Of a stretch of 64,000 nucleotides of DNA, positions 53,900-61,962 are shown one piece after another (within the stretch, counting starts at the first letter, position 1; every line of letters begins with the position of its first letter). Under the pieces are notes generated by a model. It saw nothing but the letters and a program-made list of their open reading frames with translations. It ran no database searches and had not been told where the DNA came from. Origin of the DNA: Microbacterium sp. Leaf320 (GTDB taxonomy: Bacteria > Actinomycetota > Actinomycetes > Actinomycetales > Microbacteriaceae); assembly GCF_001423485.1 (NCBI RefSeq), contig NZ_LMOD01000005.1, forward strand, positions 62,001-126,000, read 5' to 3'. The position numbers and the translations under genes are program-made.

Positions 53900-54232
53900 A
53901 TGGATGCGTCAGGAGAAGAGCTCGCCGACCGCGTGCGCGCGCTGCTGACCCTCGACGGAGAGGTCGAGGAGAAGCGGATGTTCGGCACCCGCGCCTTCCT
54001 TCTCGACGGACACATCCTGGTCGGAGCCCGCAGCGGTGGGGTGCTCCTCGTCCGAGTGGATGAAGAGCACGGCGCGGCGCTGATCACCAGACCCGGCGTC
54101 GAGACGGCGGTCATGGGACCCCGGACGATGGGAACCGGATGGCTCGACGTGTCGCCAGGAGCGCTGGTCGGCGATGACGATCTGGCGTTCTGGCTCGACG
54201 TCGCGCGCGAAGACGCAGCCCGCGACGATTGA
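53900..54232 (+). CDS. TfoX N-terminal-domain protein
   Basis: Small protein (110 aa) with the TfoX N-domain pattern: VEEKRMFGTRAFLLDGHILVG, then LLVRVDEEHG and a C-terminal LAFWLDVA. In other bacteria stand-alone versions have no defined role. The AGGAGG ribosome site is 9 nt before the ATG. It follows uvrB by 19 bases and may be cotranscribed with it. Confidence 0.85.
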   Translation: MDASGEELADRVRALLTLDGEVEEKRMFGTRAFLLDGHILVGARSGGVLLVRVDEEHGAALITRPGVETAVMGPRTMGTGWLDVSPGALVGDDDLAFWLDVAREDAARDD

Positions 54233-54243
54233 CCGCTCGATTA

Positions 54244-54486
54244 TCAGGGGCAGTGGACGAGCGTCTTCGGGCCTGAGCGATCGATCTCGTGGTCGCTCAT
54301 CGGGGCCCCGCAGAGCGGGCAGGCCCGTTCTGCTCTCTCGGCAGCGCTCGGGGGAGGCGTCTTCTCGTAGGGGCCGACCGACGCGGGGCCGGCCAACCGG
54401 ATCAGATTCGAGTTGATCCAGGAGTAGAGGCCACCTGCCTCGCGGATGCGCGAGCGAAGAGGAGGGCGATCACTGGAGCGTGCCAT
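54244..54486 (-). CDS. Small Cys-containing protein, possible zinc ribbon, divergent from MarR
   Basis: Protein of 80 aa with no named family that I recognise. A basic N terminus is followed by GGLYSWINSNLIRLAGPASVG, and by CPLCGAPM (Cys56, Cys59). A third Cys (Cys79) is next to last, so a complete zinc ribbon would need another ligand, perhaps His66 or His78. Its start lies 44 bases from the MarR gene start on the other strand, with a shared palindrome between. This makes it a likely MarR target. Confidence 0.7.
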   Translation of the reverse strand: MARSSDRPPLRSRIREAGGLYSWINSNLIRLAGPASVGPYEKTPPPSAAERAERACPLCGAPMSDHEIDRSGPKTLVHCP

Positions 54487-54491
54487 GTTGC

Positions 54492-54511
54492 TTAGTGTAC
54501 TAACTATTAGT
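54492..54511. promoter_or_regulatory. MarR-type operator overlapping divergent promoters
   Basis: TTAGT-GT-ACTAA (54492-54503) is a perfect 5-2-5 inverted repeat, followed by ACTA-T-TAGT (54503-54511). The minus-strand -10 TACACT (54499-54494) lies inside the first repeat. The plus-strand -10 lies just beyond the second. Binding here would affect both genes. Confidence 0.6.
54494..54499 (-). promoter_or_regulatory. -10 box of a probable leaderless promoter for the small Cys protein
   Basis: On the minus strand TACACT ends 7 nt before the ATG at 54486. Confidence 0.5.
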
Positions 54512-54518
54512 GCCGTTG

Positions 54519-54524
54519 TATAGT
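54519..54524 (+). promoter_or_regulatory. -10 box of a probable leaderless MarR promoter
   Basis: TATAGT ends 6 nt before the GTG at 54531, in an AT-rich island of an otherwise GC-rich region. Confidence 0.6.
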
Positions 54525-54530
54525 CGAGCC

Positions 54531-54974
54531 GTGACCGCTACGGATGATCTGCTCAAGCTGGACAACCAGCTCTGCTTCGCCCTGGTGACCGCCGCGCGCA
54601 ACGTCGTCGCGATCTACCGACCGATCCTGGAACCGCTCGGGCTCACGCATCCGCAGTACCTCGTGATGCTCGCGCTCTGGGAGCGCGCTCCGCGCCAGCT
54701 CAATGATCTCGCCGCTGATCTCGCTCTCGAGCCGGCCACCGCGTCGCCGCTGGTCAAGCGCCTCGAGGCCGACGGCCTGGTCGCCCGGCAGCGCAGCTCG
54801 GAAGACGAGCGCCGCCTCGACATCACCCTCACGGATGCCGGTCGGGCGCTCCGCGAGCGCGCGCTCGATGTTCCTCGTCAGGTCATGGCGGCGGTGGGTA
54901 TGGATCTCGAGCAGATCGCGACCCTGCGCGACGGGTTGTCGGCTTTCGCGGGTCGCCGCCCGACCCCGGAGTGA
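54531..54974 (+). CDS. MarR-family transcriptional regulator
   Basis: DNA-binding regulator of 147 aa. The winged-helix core is seen in LTHPQYLVMLALWERAPRQL, then the recognition helix EPATASPLVKRLEADGLV and the wing RQRSSEDERRLDITLT. A Cys near residue 11 (NQLCFALV) is compatible with the thiol-sensing OhrR-like subgroup, but that is only a suggestion. GTG 54531 is set by the TATAGT box 6 nt upstream. It probably represses itself and the divergent small gene through the palindromes between them. Confidence 0.88.
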   Translation: MTATDDLLKLDNQLCFALVTAARNVVAIYRPILEPLGLTHPQYLVMLALWERAPRQLNDLAADLALEPATASPLVKRLEADGLVARQRSSEDERRLDITLTDAGRALRERALDVPRQVMAAVGMDLEQIATLRDGLSAFAGRRPTPE

Positions 54975-54982
54975 CCGCGTCA

Positions 54983-54988
54983 TAGGGT
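54983..54988 (+). promoter_or_regulatory. -10 box of a probable leaderless promoter for the MoxR/DUF58 cluster
   Basis: TAGGGT ends 6 nt before the ATG at 54995, within 20 bases of the MarR stop. Confidence 0.55.
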
Positions 54989-54994
54989 GTGGGC

Positions 54995-55726
54995 ATGCCG
55001 AGTGACCGCCCGACGACCGATGCGCGTCGGGGTGTTCGTCGGCTCGGACTCGTGAGCGCCGTCGCCGCACTCTTCCTCATCGTGATGATCGCCGCCGCGA
55101 TCCAGGGTCCACCGACATTCCGTCCGTCGGAGCCGGTGCCGCCCCCGTCAGAGCCGCCGGTTCCCACGACTGCGCCCGGCGCGACGGGGCTTCCGGAAGA
55201 GGTCGAGATCGACCCCACGAGTGCCGCGGTGGTGCAGGTGCTCGCAGTGATCCTCATGCTCCTCGTGGTCGCGGGTGTCATCGCGCTCCTCGTGATCGTC
55301 GTTCGAGCGCTGCTGCGGGCCTGGCGCAACAGGCCCACGGAGCGGCGCGACGGGGTCGAGGTCGCTGCCGAGGTCGCCGAGGTGGCTGCGGTTCCCGAAC
55401 CGGAGGTGGTGGTCGAAGCCATCCGGCGCGGCATCGCCGGGGCGCTGCAGGCCATCGACGAACGCGCGCTGCCCACAGACGCCGTCATCGCCGCGTGGGT
55501 CGGACTCGAGGAGAGCGCGGCGGATGCGGGGGTCACACGCGCTCCGAGCGAGACGCCGGGGGAGTTCGCACTCAGGATCATCACGCGGCGCTCCGGCATC
55601 GAGGACGACGCCTCGGAGCTGCTGAACCTGTTCGAGCGGGTGCGCTTCGGCGCCCACGAAGCCAGCGAGTCGGAGAGGCACGCCGCACGCGCTGCGCTCC
55701 GCCGGATCGAAGAGGTATGGCGATGA
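54995..55726 (+). CDS. DUF4129 membrane protein
   Basis: Protein of 243 aa. One N-terminal membrane segment (LGLVSAVAALFLIVMIAAAI) is followed by a Pro-rich outer loop and a second segment (VLAVILMLLVVAGVIALLVIV). The C-terminal cytoplasmic part contains the DUF4129 pattern: AWVGLEESAADAGVTRAPSE, TPGEFALRII and LFERVRFG. DUF4129 is commonly encoded with MoxR and DUF58 genes, as here. The stop overlaps the next gene (ATGA). Confidence 0.85.
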   Translation: MPSDRPTTDARRGVRRLGLVSAVAALFLIVMIAAAIQGPPTFRPSEPVPPPSEPPVPTTAPGATGLPEEVEIDPTSAAVVQVLAVILMLLVVAGVIALLVIVVRALLRAWRNRPTERRDGVEVAAEVAEVAAVPEPEVVVEAIRRGIAGALQAIDERALPTDAVIAAWVGLEESAADAGVTRAPSETPGEFALRIITRRSGIEDDASELLNLFERVRFGAHEASESERHAARAALRRIEEVWR

Positions 55727-56262
55727 GGTGGGGGCGCACCGTCACTGCCTCGGCTGCCGGAGTGATCGCCGCGCTGGTGCTCACCGGTTTCGGGTTCACC
55801 TGGCCTTTCGTGATCGGGTGGAGTCTTGTCGTGGTCGCGCTCGCGCTTCTCGCGCAGCTCGTGGTGCCACTCGAACCCGGCGTCGACGCCCCGCACATAC
55901 CCGTGGAGCCCGATCGACGGCCGACGGAGATCTCCCGCATGGCGTGGGCGCTTAACACGCACACGGGGCTCGCCGGCACGCAGATCACGCGCCGCGTGCG
56001 GGAAACTCTCCGCAAACGCCTCCAGCGACGCGGAGCAGACCCGTCAGACCCCGCGAAACGGTCGGAGATCGTCGCGCTGATCGGCCCCGACCTGTGGGCT
56101 CGGCTGGAGGGCCCTGGCACCACCATCGTCGACATCGAGCGAGCGCTCGACGTGATCGACGCTCTCAACCCGGCGCACTCCGCAGAGACTACGACGGCGA
56201 CGCCCGGCACACCGCCCTCATCCACCGGCCGCGCGTCGCTGCTCCCGAGACACAGGAGATGA
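55723..56262 (+). CDS. Membrane protein of the MoxR/DUF58 cluster
   Basis: Protein of 179 aa with two close hydrophobic segments (about residues 8-50) and a basic, hydrophilic C-terminal part with KRLQRRGADPSDPAKRSEIV. No known family was recognised. ATG 55723 is preferred to ATG 55717 because it gives the ATGA overlap and a better distance to AGAGG. It is placed between DUF4129 and MoxR genes with no gap and is likely cotranscribed. Confidence 0.72.
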   Translation: MRWGRTVTASAAGVIAALVLTGFGFTWPFVIGWSLVVVALALLAQLVVPLEPGVDAPHIPVEPDRRPTEISRMAWALNTHTGLAGTQITRRVRETLRKRLQRRGADPSDPAKRSEIVALIGPDLWARLEGPGTTIVDIERALDVIDALNPAHSAETTTATPGTPPSSTGRASLLPRHRR

Positions 56263-56263
56263 C

Positions 56264-57229
56264 ATGACAACGTCCACCGAGATCGCCGAGGCCGGCGCTC
56301 GAATCCTCGCCGCCGTGCGCACCGTCGTCGTCGGGATGGATGACCCGCTCGAGATCGCGCTCGCCTCGATCCTGGCCGGGGGGCACGTGCTCTTCGAAGA
56401 CGTGCCAGGGCTCGGCAAGACCCTTGCGGCCCGCAGCCTCGCCTCGGCGCTGGGGCTCTCGTTCCGTCGGCTCCAATGCACCCCGGACATGCTCCCGGGC
56501 GATGTCACCGGGTCGTACGTGTACGCGCCCGACTCATCGGACTTCGTCTTCCGGCCGGGGCCGATCTTCACCGGCCTCCTCCTGGCGGACGAGATCAACC
56601 GCACGACGCCGAAGACGCAGTCGGCGATGCTCGAGGCGATGGCCGAGCGGCAGGTCACGGTAGAAGGCAACAGCTTCCCGCTGCCCGCGCCCTTCCACGT
56701 GATCGCCACGTCGAACCCCATCGAGTACGAGGGCACCTACGCCCTCCCCGAGGCGCAGCTCGACCGGTTCATGGTCAGGCTCTCGGTGGGGTATCCCGAT
56801 GTGTCAGGTGAGGCGCAGATCCTGCAGAACCGCGTCAGCCGACGGCAGGAGGCCACGCACGTCGCGGCCGTCATCGACGCGGAACGTCTGGTCGAGCTCC
56901 AGGCCGTGGTCGAGGCCATCCATGTCGACGAGGACATCGCGCGCTACTGCGTCGAGATCGCACGCGCGACACGGACGGCGCAGAATGTCGAAGTCGGGGC
57001 CTCCCCGCGCGGCTCGCTCGGGCTGCTGCTGCTGGGTCGCGCCCTGGCCGCGCTGGACGGTCGGGACTTCGTGCGGCCGGACGACATCAAGCGGATCGCC
57101 GTGCCCGTGCTCGCCCACCGCCTCACCTTGACACCGCAGGCCTGGGCGCAGGGCGCCTCAGCCGCCGACGTCGTGCGAGCGGTGGTGGGTCAGGTGCCCG
57201 TTCCTCCGACCGTGAAAGAGCGCGTGTGA
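56264..57229 (+). CDS. MoxR-family AAA+ ATPase
   Basis: AAA+ protein (321 aa) of the MoxR group. Walker A is [12 protein letters not shown] with Lys52. Walker B is [15 protein letters not shown], sensor 1 is [12 protein letters not shown], and [11 protein letters not shown] carries the arginine finger. MoxR ATPases act as chaperones for metal or protein complexes together with von Willebrand-like partners, here probably DUF58. It starts right after the membrane protein gene and overlaps the DUF58 gene by 4 bases. Confidence 0.93.
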   Translation: MTTSTEIAEAGARILAAVRTVVVGMDDPLEIALASILAGGHVLFEDVPGLGKTLAARSLASALGLSFRRLQCTPDMLPGDVTGSYVYAPDSSDFVFRPGPIFTGLLLADEINRTTPKTQSAMLEAMAERQVTVEGNSFPLPAPFHVIATSNPIEYEGTYALPEAQLDRFMVRLSVGYPDVSGEAQILQNRVSRRQEATHVAAVIDAERLVELQAVVEAIHVDEDIARYCVEIARATRTAQNVEVGASPRGSLGLLLLGRALAALDGRDFVRPDDIKRIAVPVLAHRLTLTPQAWAQGASAADVVRAVVGQVPVPPTVKERV

Positions 57230-58485
57230 CGAGACCATCGATGCACGGTCGCTGGAGTCCCGCGTTGGTCGTCGCCATCGCCGGCTCGATCGTCCTCGCC
57301 GTCATCGGCCTGCTGTTCTCGCGTCCTGACGTCGTCGCCATGGGTCTTCCCGTGGCCCTGTGGAGTGCTCTCGCCCTCGGGCGAGGAACCTCGGGTGTCG
57401 GGGTCGTGCCGAGCGTCGCTTCGCGTCCCAGCGCCGATGGCGAGCTGCTCACCGCGATCTCGGTCGAGAGCGACGCCGAGATGGTCGAGCTGGTCGTCGT
57501 GCAGTCCGAGCGCAGGACTCGACGCGCGATCGTTCCCGGCGCCGGCGCCACGGTTCTCGCACGGAGCCGCGTCCTCCACTCGGGCCCTGCGCTTCCTGTG
57601 CAGGTCTCGACGCGCGGTCTGGCGCTCGACGGTGCCGTGCTCGCGGCGCCGTCCGAGATCGTCCGGAGCAGACGCCAGGTCGCTCCGTCACCGCGAACGG
57701 TCGGGATGCTGCCGCTGCCGAGACGCCTGACCGGTCTGCACGGCTCGCACGAGGGTCGGCGCCCGGGGCGGGGCGGTGACTTCCGGGAAATCCATGCGTT
57801 CGCGCCCGGAGATGAGCTGCGTCGCGTCGACTGGCGCGCGACAGCGCGGATGGCGCGGAGGCCGGGTGATCTGCTGGTGCGGCGCACCCACACGCTCAGC
57901 GATGCGTCCGTGGTGATCGCGATGGACACCTCGGAAGACCTCGGCGCGGTCGTGTCGTCGTGGGGGAGCGGGGACTTCGAGCGCAGCGGAGTGACGTCGC
58001 TCGACAACGCCCGTGAGGCCGCTCGGGGGCTCGCCGGAGCCGCTATCGATGCCGGCGACCGCGTCGCCCTGCACGTCCTCATGCATGGCGGGCGTTCGGT
58101 GCGCAGCGGCGGAGGCTCTCGTCATCTCGCACGCCTCGAAGCGGCGATCGCGGCGACGGGGCAGGCTCGCGACGACGCGGCCTTCCGCAGGACCCCGCAT
58201 GTCCCGCACGGCTCGGTCGTCCTCGTCCTGTCCACGTTCTTCCAGGGGGCTGCCGCCCAGACCGCGCTGATGTGGCGGGCGAGCGGTCACCGCGTCGTCG
58301 CGATCGACGTGCTGCCGCGGCTCGATCGCTCCCGCCTCACTCGTCCTCAGCTCATCGGCCTGCGGACGGTGCTCGCGGAGCGGGAGAACGTGTTCGCCGA
58401 CCTGCACGGTGCGGGCGTCGACGTGGTGACATGGGCGGACGATCCGTCCTCCGCGCTGCGCGAGATCGCGAGGGCCAGGCGATGA
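57226..58485 (+). CDS. DUF58 (vWA-like) membrane protein
   Basis: Protein of 419 aa with two N-terminal hydrophobic segments. The DUF58 signature is around residue 185: GRGGDFREIHAFAPGDELRR, then VDWRATARMARR. The C-terminal half resembles a von Willebrand A domain, with VVIAMDTSED as a MIDAS-like start. It is the expected partner of the MoxR ATPase. GTG overlaps the moxR stop. Members act in the envelope, but the target is unknown. Confidence 0.88.
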   Translation: MTRPSMHGRWSPALVVAIAGSIVLAVIGLLFSRPDVVAMGLPVALWSALALGRGTSGVGVVPSVASRPSADGELLTAISVESDAEMVELVVVQSERRTRRAIVPGAGATVLARSRVLHSGPALPVQVSTRGLALDGAVLAAPSEIVRSRRQVAPSPRTVGMLPLPRRLTGLHGSHEGRRPGRGGDFREIHAFAPGDELRRVDWRATARMARRPGDLLVRRTHTLSDASVVIAMDTSEDLGAVVSSWGSGDFERSGVTSLDNAREAARGLAGAAIDAGDRVALHVLMHGGRSVRSGGGSRHLARLEAAIAATGQARDDAAFRRTPHVPHGSVVLVLSTFFQGAAAQTALMWRASGHRVVAIDVLPRLDRSRLTRPQLIGLRTVLAERENVFADLHGAGVDVVTWADDPSSALREIARARR

Positions 58486-59015
58486 GAGCGCGGAACGACA
58501 CGTTGCAGACCGCGCCCGCCGTCTCCTGGATCGTGGTGCGGGTCGTGTTGATCGCCGTCGTCGCGGTCGGGGCGTTCGTGCTCAATCCCCTCGTCGGGTG
58601 GCAGTGGGCCGCCGTCATCCTTGCGGTGACCGCCGCGGTGTTCCCGCAGACGTTCGCCGCGTGGGGCGGGGCCGCGTGCATCGTGATCGGGATGCTCTTG
58701 TCCGAGCCGGAACTCGGTCGGGCGATGCTCGCGGTGCTCGTCGTGCACGCGGTCCACGTCTTGACGTCGCTGACACTCGTGATCCCTCGCGGCTCACGGG
58801 TCGTGCTCGCCGCGCTGCGCCCGACCGCCATCCGTCTCGTCCTGGTGCAGGCGATCGCCCAGCCGCTGACGGTCGCCGTCATGCTCGGCATCGGCGGAGC
58901 CGAGGGCACCGCGCCGTGGGCGGTCGTCGCCGGCGGAGGCGCGGTCGTCGCGATCGCGGTGCTGCTGCTCGTGAAGGCGAATCAGCGCCAGTCAGACGTG
59001 CGGCGGCGAGTGTGA
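58482..59015 (+). CDS. Membrane protein at the end of the MoxR/DUF58 cluster
   Basis: Protein of 177 aa with five or more hydrophobic segments, spaced over nearly the whole length, and a basic C-terminal tail (KANQRQSDVRRRV). No family was recognised. It overlaps the DUF58 gene by 4 bases (ATGA), so it belongs to the operon. In many such clusters this slot holds a transglutaminase-like protein; no such motif is visible here. Confidence 0.72.
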   Translation: MRARNDTLQTAPAVSWIVVRVVLIAVVAVGAFVLNPLVGWQWAAVILAVTAAVFPQTFAAWGGAACIVIGMLLSEPELGRAMLAVLVVHAVHVLTSLTLVIPRGSRVVLAALRPTAIRLVLVQAIAQPLTVAVMLGIGGAEGTAPWAVVAGGGAVVAIAVLLLVKANQRQSDVRRRV

Positions 59016-59061
59016 GCGCCTTCCTGTGAGCCCTCACGGAGCCAATGTCCGTGGCCCCTCG

Positions 59062-59067
59062 TAGACT
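59062..59067 (+). promoter_or_regulatory. -10 box of a probable leaderless uvrA promoter
   Basis: TAGACT ends 6 nt before the uvrA GTG. Confidence 0.6.
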
Positions 59068-59073
59068 TGATCA

Positions 59074-61962
59074 GTGCCTATCGTCCCGGTTGCAACCCCA
59101 GGAAAACTCAGTGTTCGCGGTGCCCGCGTCCACAATCTCAAGAATGTCGACATCGACATCCCACGCGACTCTCTCGTCGTGTTCACCGGCCTGTCCGGAT
59201 CGGGAAAGTCCAGTCTCGCGTTCGACACGATCTTCGCGGAAGGGCAGCGTCGCTATGTCGAGTCGCTGAGCGCCTACGCGCGTCAGTTCCTCGGCCAGGT
59301 CGACCGACCGGACGTCGACTTCATCGAGGGACTGAGCCCTGCGGTGTCGATCGACCAGAAGTCGACCAACCGCAACCCGCGGTCGACGGTCGGCACGATC
59401 ACCGAGATCTACGACTACATGCGCCTGCTCTGGGCCCGCATCGGCATCCCGCATTGCCCGGAGTGCGGTGAGCGCATCCAGCGCCAGACCGTTCAGCAGA
59501 TCGCCGACCAGCTCATGGAGCTGCCTGAGCGCACCCGCTACCAGATCGTCGCGCCCATCGTCTCGCAGAAGAAGGGCGAGTTCGTCGACCTCTTCCGTGA
59601 GCTCGGGGCCAAGGGATATTCGCGCGCGATCGTCGACGGCGATCTGATCCAGCTCGCGGAGCCGCCCACGCTCAAGAAGAGCTACAAGCACGACATCGCA
59701 GTCGTCGTCGACCGTCTCGTGGCGGCTGACGACATACTCGGTCGCGTCACCGATTCGGTCGAGACCGCACTGGGGCTGGCCGGCGGCGTGGTGCAGGTGA
59801 ACTTCGTCGACGAAGAGGGCGACGACGCCTGGCAGTCGTTCTCCGAGAAGCTCGCATGCCCGAACGGTCACGCGCTCTCTCTCACCGAGATCGAGCCGCG
59901 CACCTTCTCGTTCAACGCGCCGTTCGGCGCCTGCCCGGCCTGCTCGGGACTCGGCACGCGCATGTCGGTCGACATCGACCTGATGCTCGGCGACGAAGAG
60001 CTCTCCATCCGCGAGGGTGCGATCGTCCCGTGGACCACCCAGGGCAAGGGCCTCTTCCAGTACTACGAGCGACTGCTGGAGGGGCTGGCCGACGACCTCA
60101 AGTTCTCGCTCGACACTCCATGGCAGGACCTCAGGGTCGACGTGCAGGACGCGATCCTCCGCGGTGACAACTACAAGGTCACCGTCAAGTTCAAGAACCG
60201 GTACGGGCGCGAGATGCGCTACGCCTCCGGCTTCGAGGGCGTCGTCCCCTACATCGAGCGGCAGTACGCCCAGGCCGAGTCCGACACGCAGCGCTCGCGC
60301 TGGGGCGAGTATCTCCGCGAGGTGCCGTGCCCGGTGTGCGACGGCAACAGGCTCAAGCCCGAGGTGCTCGCGGTGCAGGTGCACGGCCACTCGATCGCCG
60401 AGGTCTCGCACCTCAGCCTCGCCGATGCCCGTTCCTTCATGGAGACTCTGACGCTCACCGATCGTGAGGCCAAGATCGCGGCGCAGGTGCTGCGCGAGAT
60501 CCGCCTGCGACTCGACTTCCTGCTGCAGGTCGGCTTGTCCTACCTCAACCTCAGCCGCTCGGCCGGTTCGCTCTCGGGTGGCGAGGCGCAGCGCATCCGA
60601 CTGGCCACCCAGATCGGATCCGGGCTCACCGGCGTGCTCTACGTTCTCGACGAGCCCTCGATCGGCCTCCACCAGCGCGACAACCGGCGCCTGATCGACA
60701 CTCTGCTCAAGCTCCGTGACCTCGGCAACACTCTCATCGTCGTCGAGCACGACGAAGAGACCATCGAATCGGCCGACTGGGTCGTCGACATCGGGCCGGG
60801 AGCGGGTGTGAACGGTGGCGAGGTCGTGCACTCCGGCTCGTACTCGGCACTCCTGAACGAGCCGAATTCGATGACGGGACAGTACCTGTCCGGTCGTCGC
60901 GAGATCCCCACCCCCTCGAAGCGTCGCAAGCTTGACAAGAAGCGCATGCTGAGCGTCGTCGGCGCCCGCGAGAACAACCTCAAGAACGTGAGCGTCAACT
61001 TCCCGCTCGGCGTCCTGACGGCTGTGACGGGAGTGTCAGGATCGGGCAAGTCCTCGTTGGTCAACGACATCCTCTACCAGGTGCTCGCGTCACGACTCAA
61101 CGGTGCACGCACCGTGCCCGGAAAGCACACCAGGGTCTCGGGGCTCGACAACCTCGACAAGGTCGTTCACGTCGACCAGGCGCCGATCGGACGCACCCCG
61201 CGCTCCAACCCGGCGACCTACACCGGTGTGTTCGACCGCATCCGCTCGCTGTTCAGCGAGACGCCCGAGGCGAAGGTCCGCGGCTACCAGCCGGGGCGCT
61301 TCAGCTTCAACGTCAAGGGCGGCCGCTGCGAGGCGTGCTCGGGTGACGGCACGATCAAGATCGAGATGAACTTCCTCCCCGACGTGTACGTCGACTGCGA
61401 GGTGTGCCACGGAAAGCGCTACAACCGCGACACCCTCTCGGTGCACTACAAGGGCAAGAACATCGCCGAGGTGCTCGAGATGCCGATCGCGGAGGCCGCG
61501 GAGTTCTTCGAGCCGATCCAGGCCATCCACCGCTACATGAAGACCCTCGTCGACGTGGGTCTGGGGTACGTGCGTCTCGGACAGTCCGCGACGACCCTCT
61601 CCGGCGGCGAGGCGCAGCGCGTCAAGCTCGCCACCGAGCTCCAGCGTCGCAGCAACGGCCGCAGCATCTACGTGCTCGACGAGCCGACGACCGGTCTGCA
61701 CTTCGAAGATGTGCGCAAGCTCCTCGAGGTGCTGAACGGCCTCGTCGACAAGGGCAACACGGTGATCGTCATCGAGCACAACCTCGATGTGATCAAGTCC
61801 GCGGACTGGGTCATCGATCTCGGACCGGAGGGCGGTTCCGGTGGCGGTGAGATTCTGGCGACCGGCACTCCCGAGCAGATCGCCCGGGTCGAGGACAGCC
61901 ACACAGGTCAGTTCCTCGCCGAGATCCTGGGTGAGGGGCGCGCCGCGAAGAAGGCCAGCTGA
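59074..61962 (+). CDS. uvrA: UvrABC system damage sensor UvrA
   Basis: ABC-type repair ATPase (962 aa) that first recognises bulky DNA lesions. Two ABC modules are present: Walker [15 protein letters not shown] near the N terminus and [14 protein letters not shown] near residue 650. Signature segments [14 protein letters not shown] and [14 protein letters not shown] follow. Zinc sites include [22 protein letters not shown] and the longer [16 protein letters not shown] with [10 protein letters not shown]. The GTG start follows a TAGACT box by 6 nt. uvrC begins at its last base. Confidence 0.97.
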   Translation: MPIVPVATPGKLSVRGARVHNLKNVDIDIPRDSLVVFTGLSGSGKSSLAFDTIFAEGQRRYVESLSAYARQFLGQVDRPDVDFIEGLSPAVSIDQKSTNRNPRSTVGTITEIYDYMRLLWARIGIPHCPECGERIQRQTVQQIADQLMELPERTRYQIVAPIVSQKKGEFVDLFRELGAKGYSRAIVDGDLIQLAEPPTLKKSYKHDIAVVVDRLVAADDILGRVTDSVETALGLAGGVVQVNFVDEEGDDAWQSFSEKLACPNGHALSLTEIEPRTFSFNAPFGACPACSGLGTRMSVDIDLMLGDEELSIREGAIVPWTTQGKGLFQYYERLLEGLADDLKFSLDTPWQDLRVDVQDAILRGDNYKVTVKFKNRYGREMRYASGFEGVVPYIERQYAQAESDTQRSRWGEYLREVPCPVCDGNRLKPEVLAVQVHGHSIAEVSHLSLADARSFMETLTLTDREAKIAAQVLREIRLRLDFLLQVGLSYLNLSRSAGSLSGGEAQRIRLATQIGSGLTGVLYVLDEPSIGLHQRDNRRLIDTLLKLRDLGNTLIVVEHDEETIESADWVVDIGPGAGVNGGEVVHSGSYSALLNEPNSMTGQYLSGRREIPTPSKRRKLDKKRMLSVVGARENNLKNVSVNFPLGVLTAVTGVSGSGKSSLVNDILYQVLASRLNGARTVPGKHTRVSGLDNLDKVVHVDQAPIGRTPRSNPATYTGVFDRIRSLFSETPEAKVRGYQPGRFSFNVKGGRCEACSGDGTIKIEMNFLPDVYVDCEVCHGKRYNRDTLSVHYKGKNIAEVLEMPIAEAAEFFEPIQAIHRYMKTLVDVGLGYVRLGQSATTLSGGEAQRVKLATELQRRSNGRSIYVLDEPTTGLHFEDVRKLLEVLNGLVDKGNTVIVIEHNLDVIKSADWVIDLGPEGGSGGGEILATGTPEQIARVEDSHTGQFLAEILGEGRAAKKAS

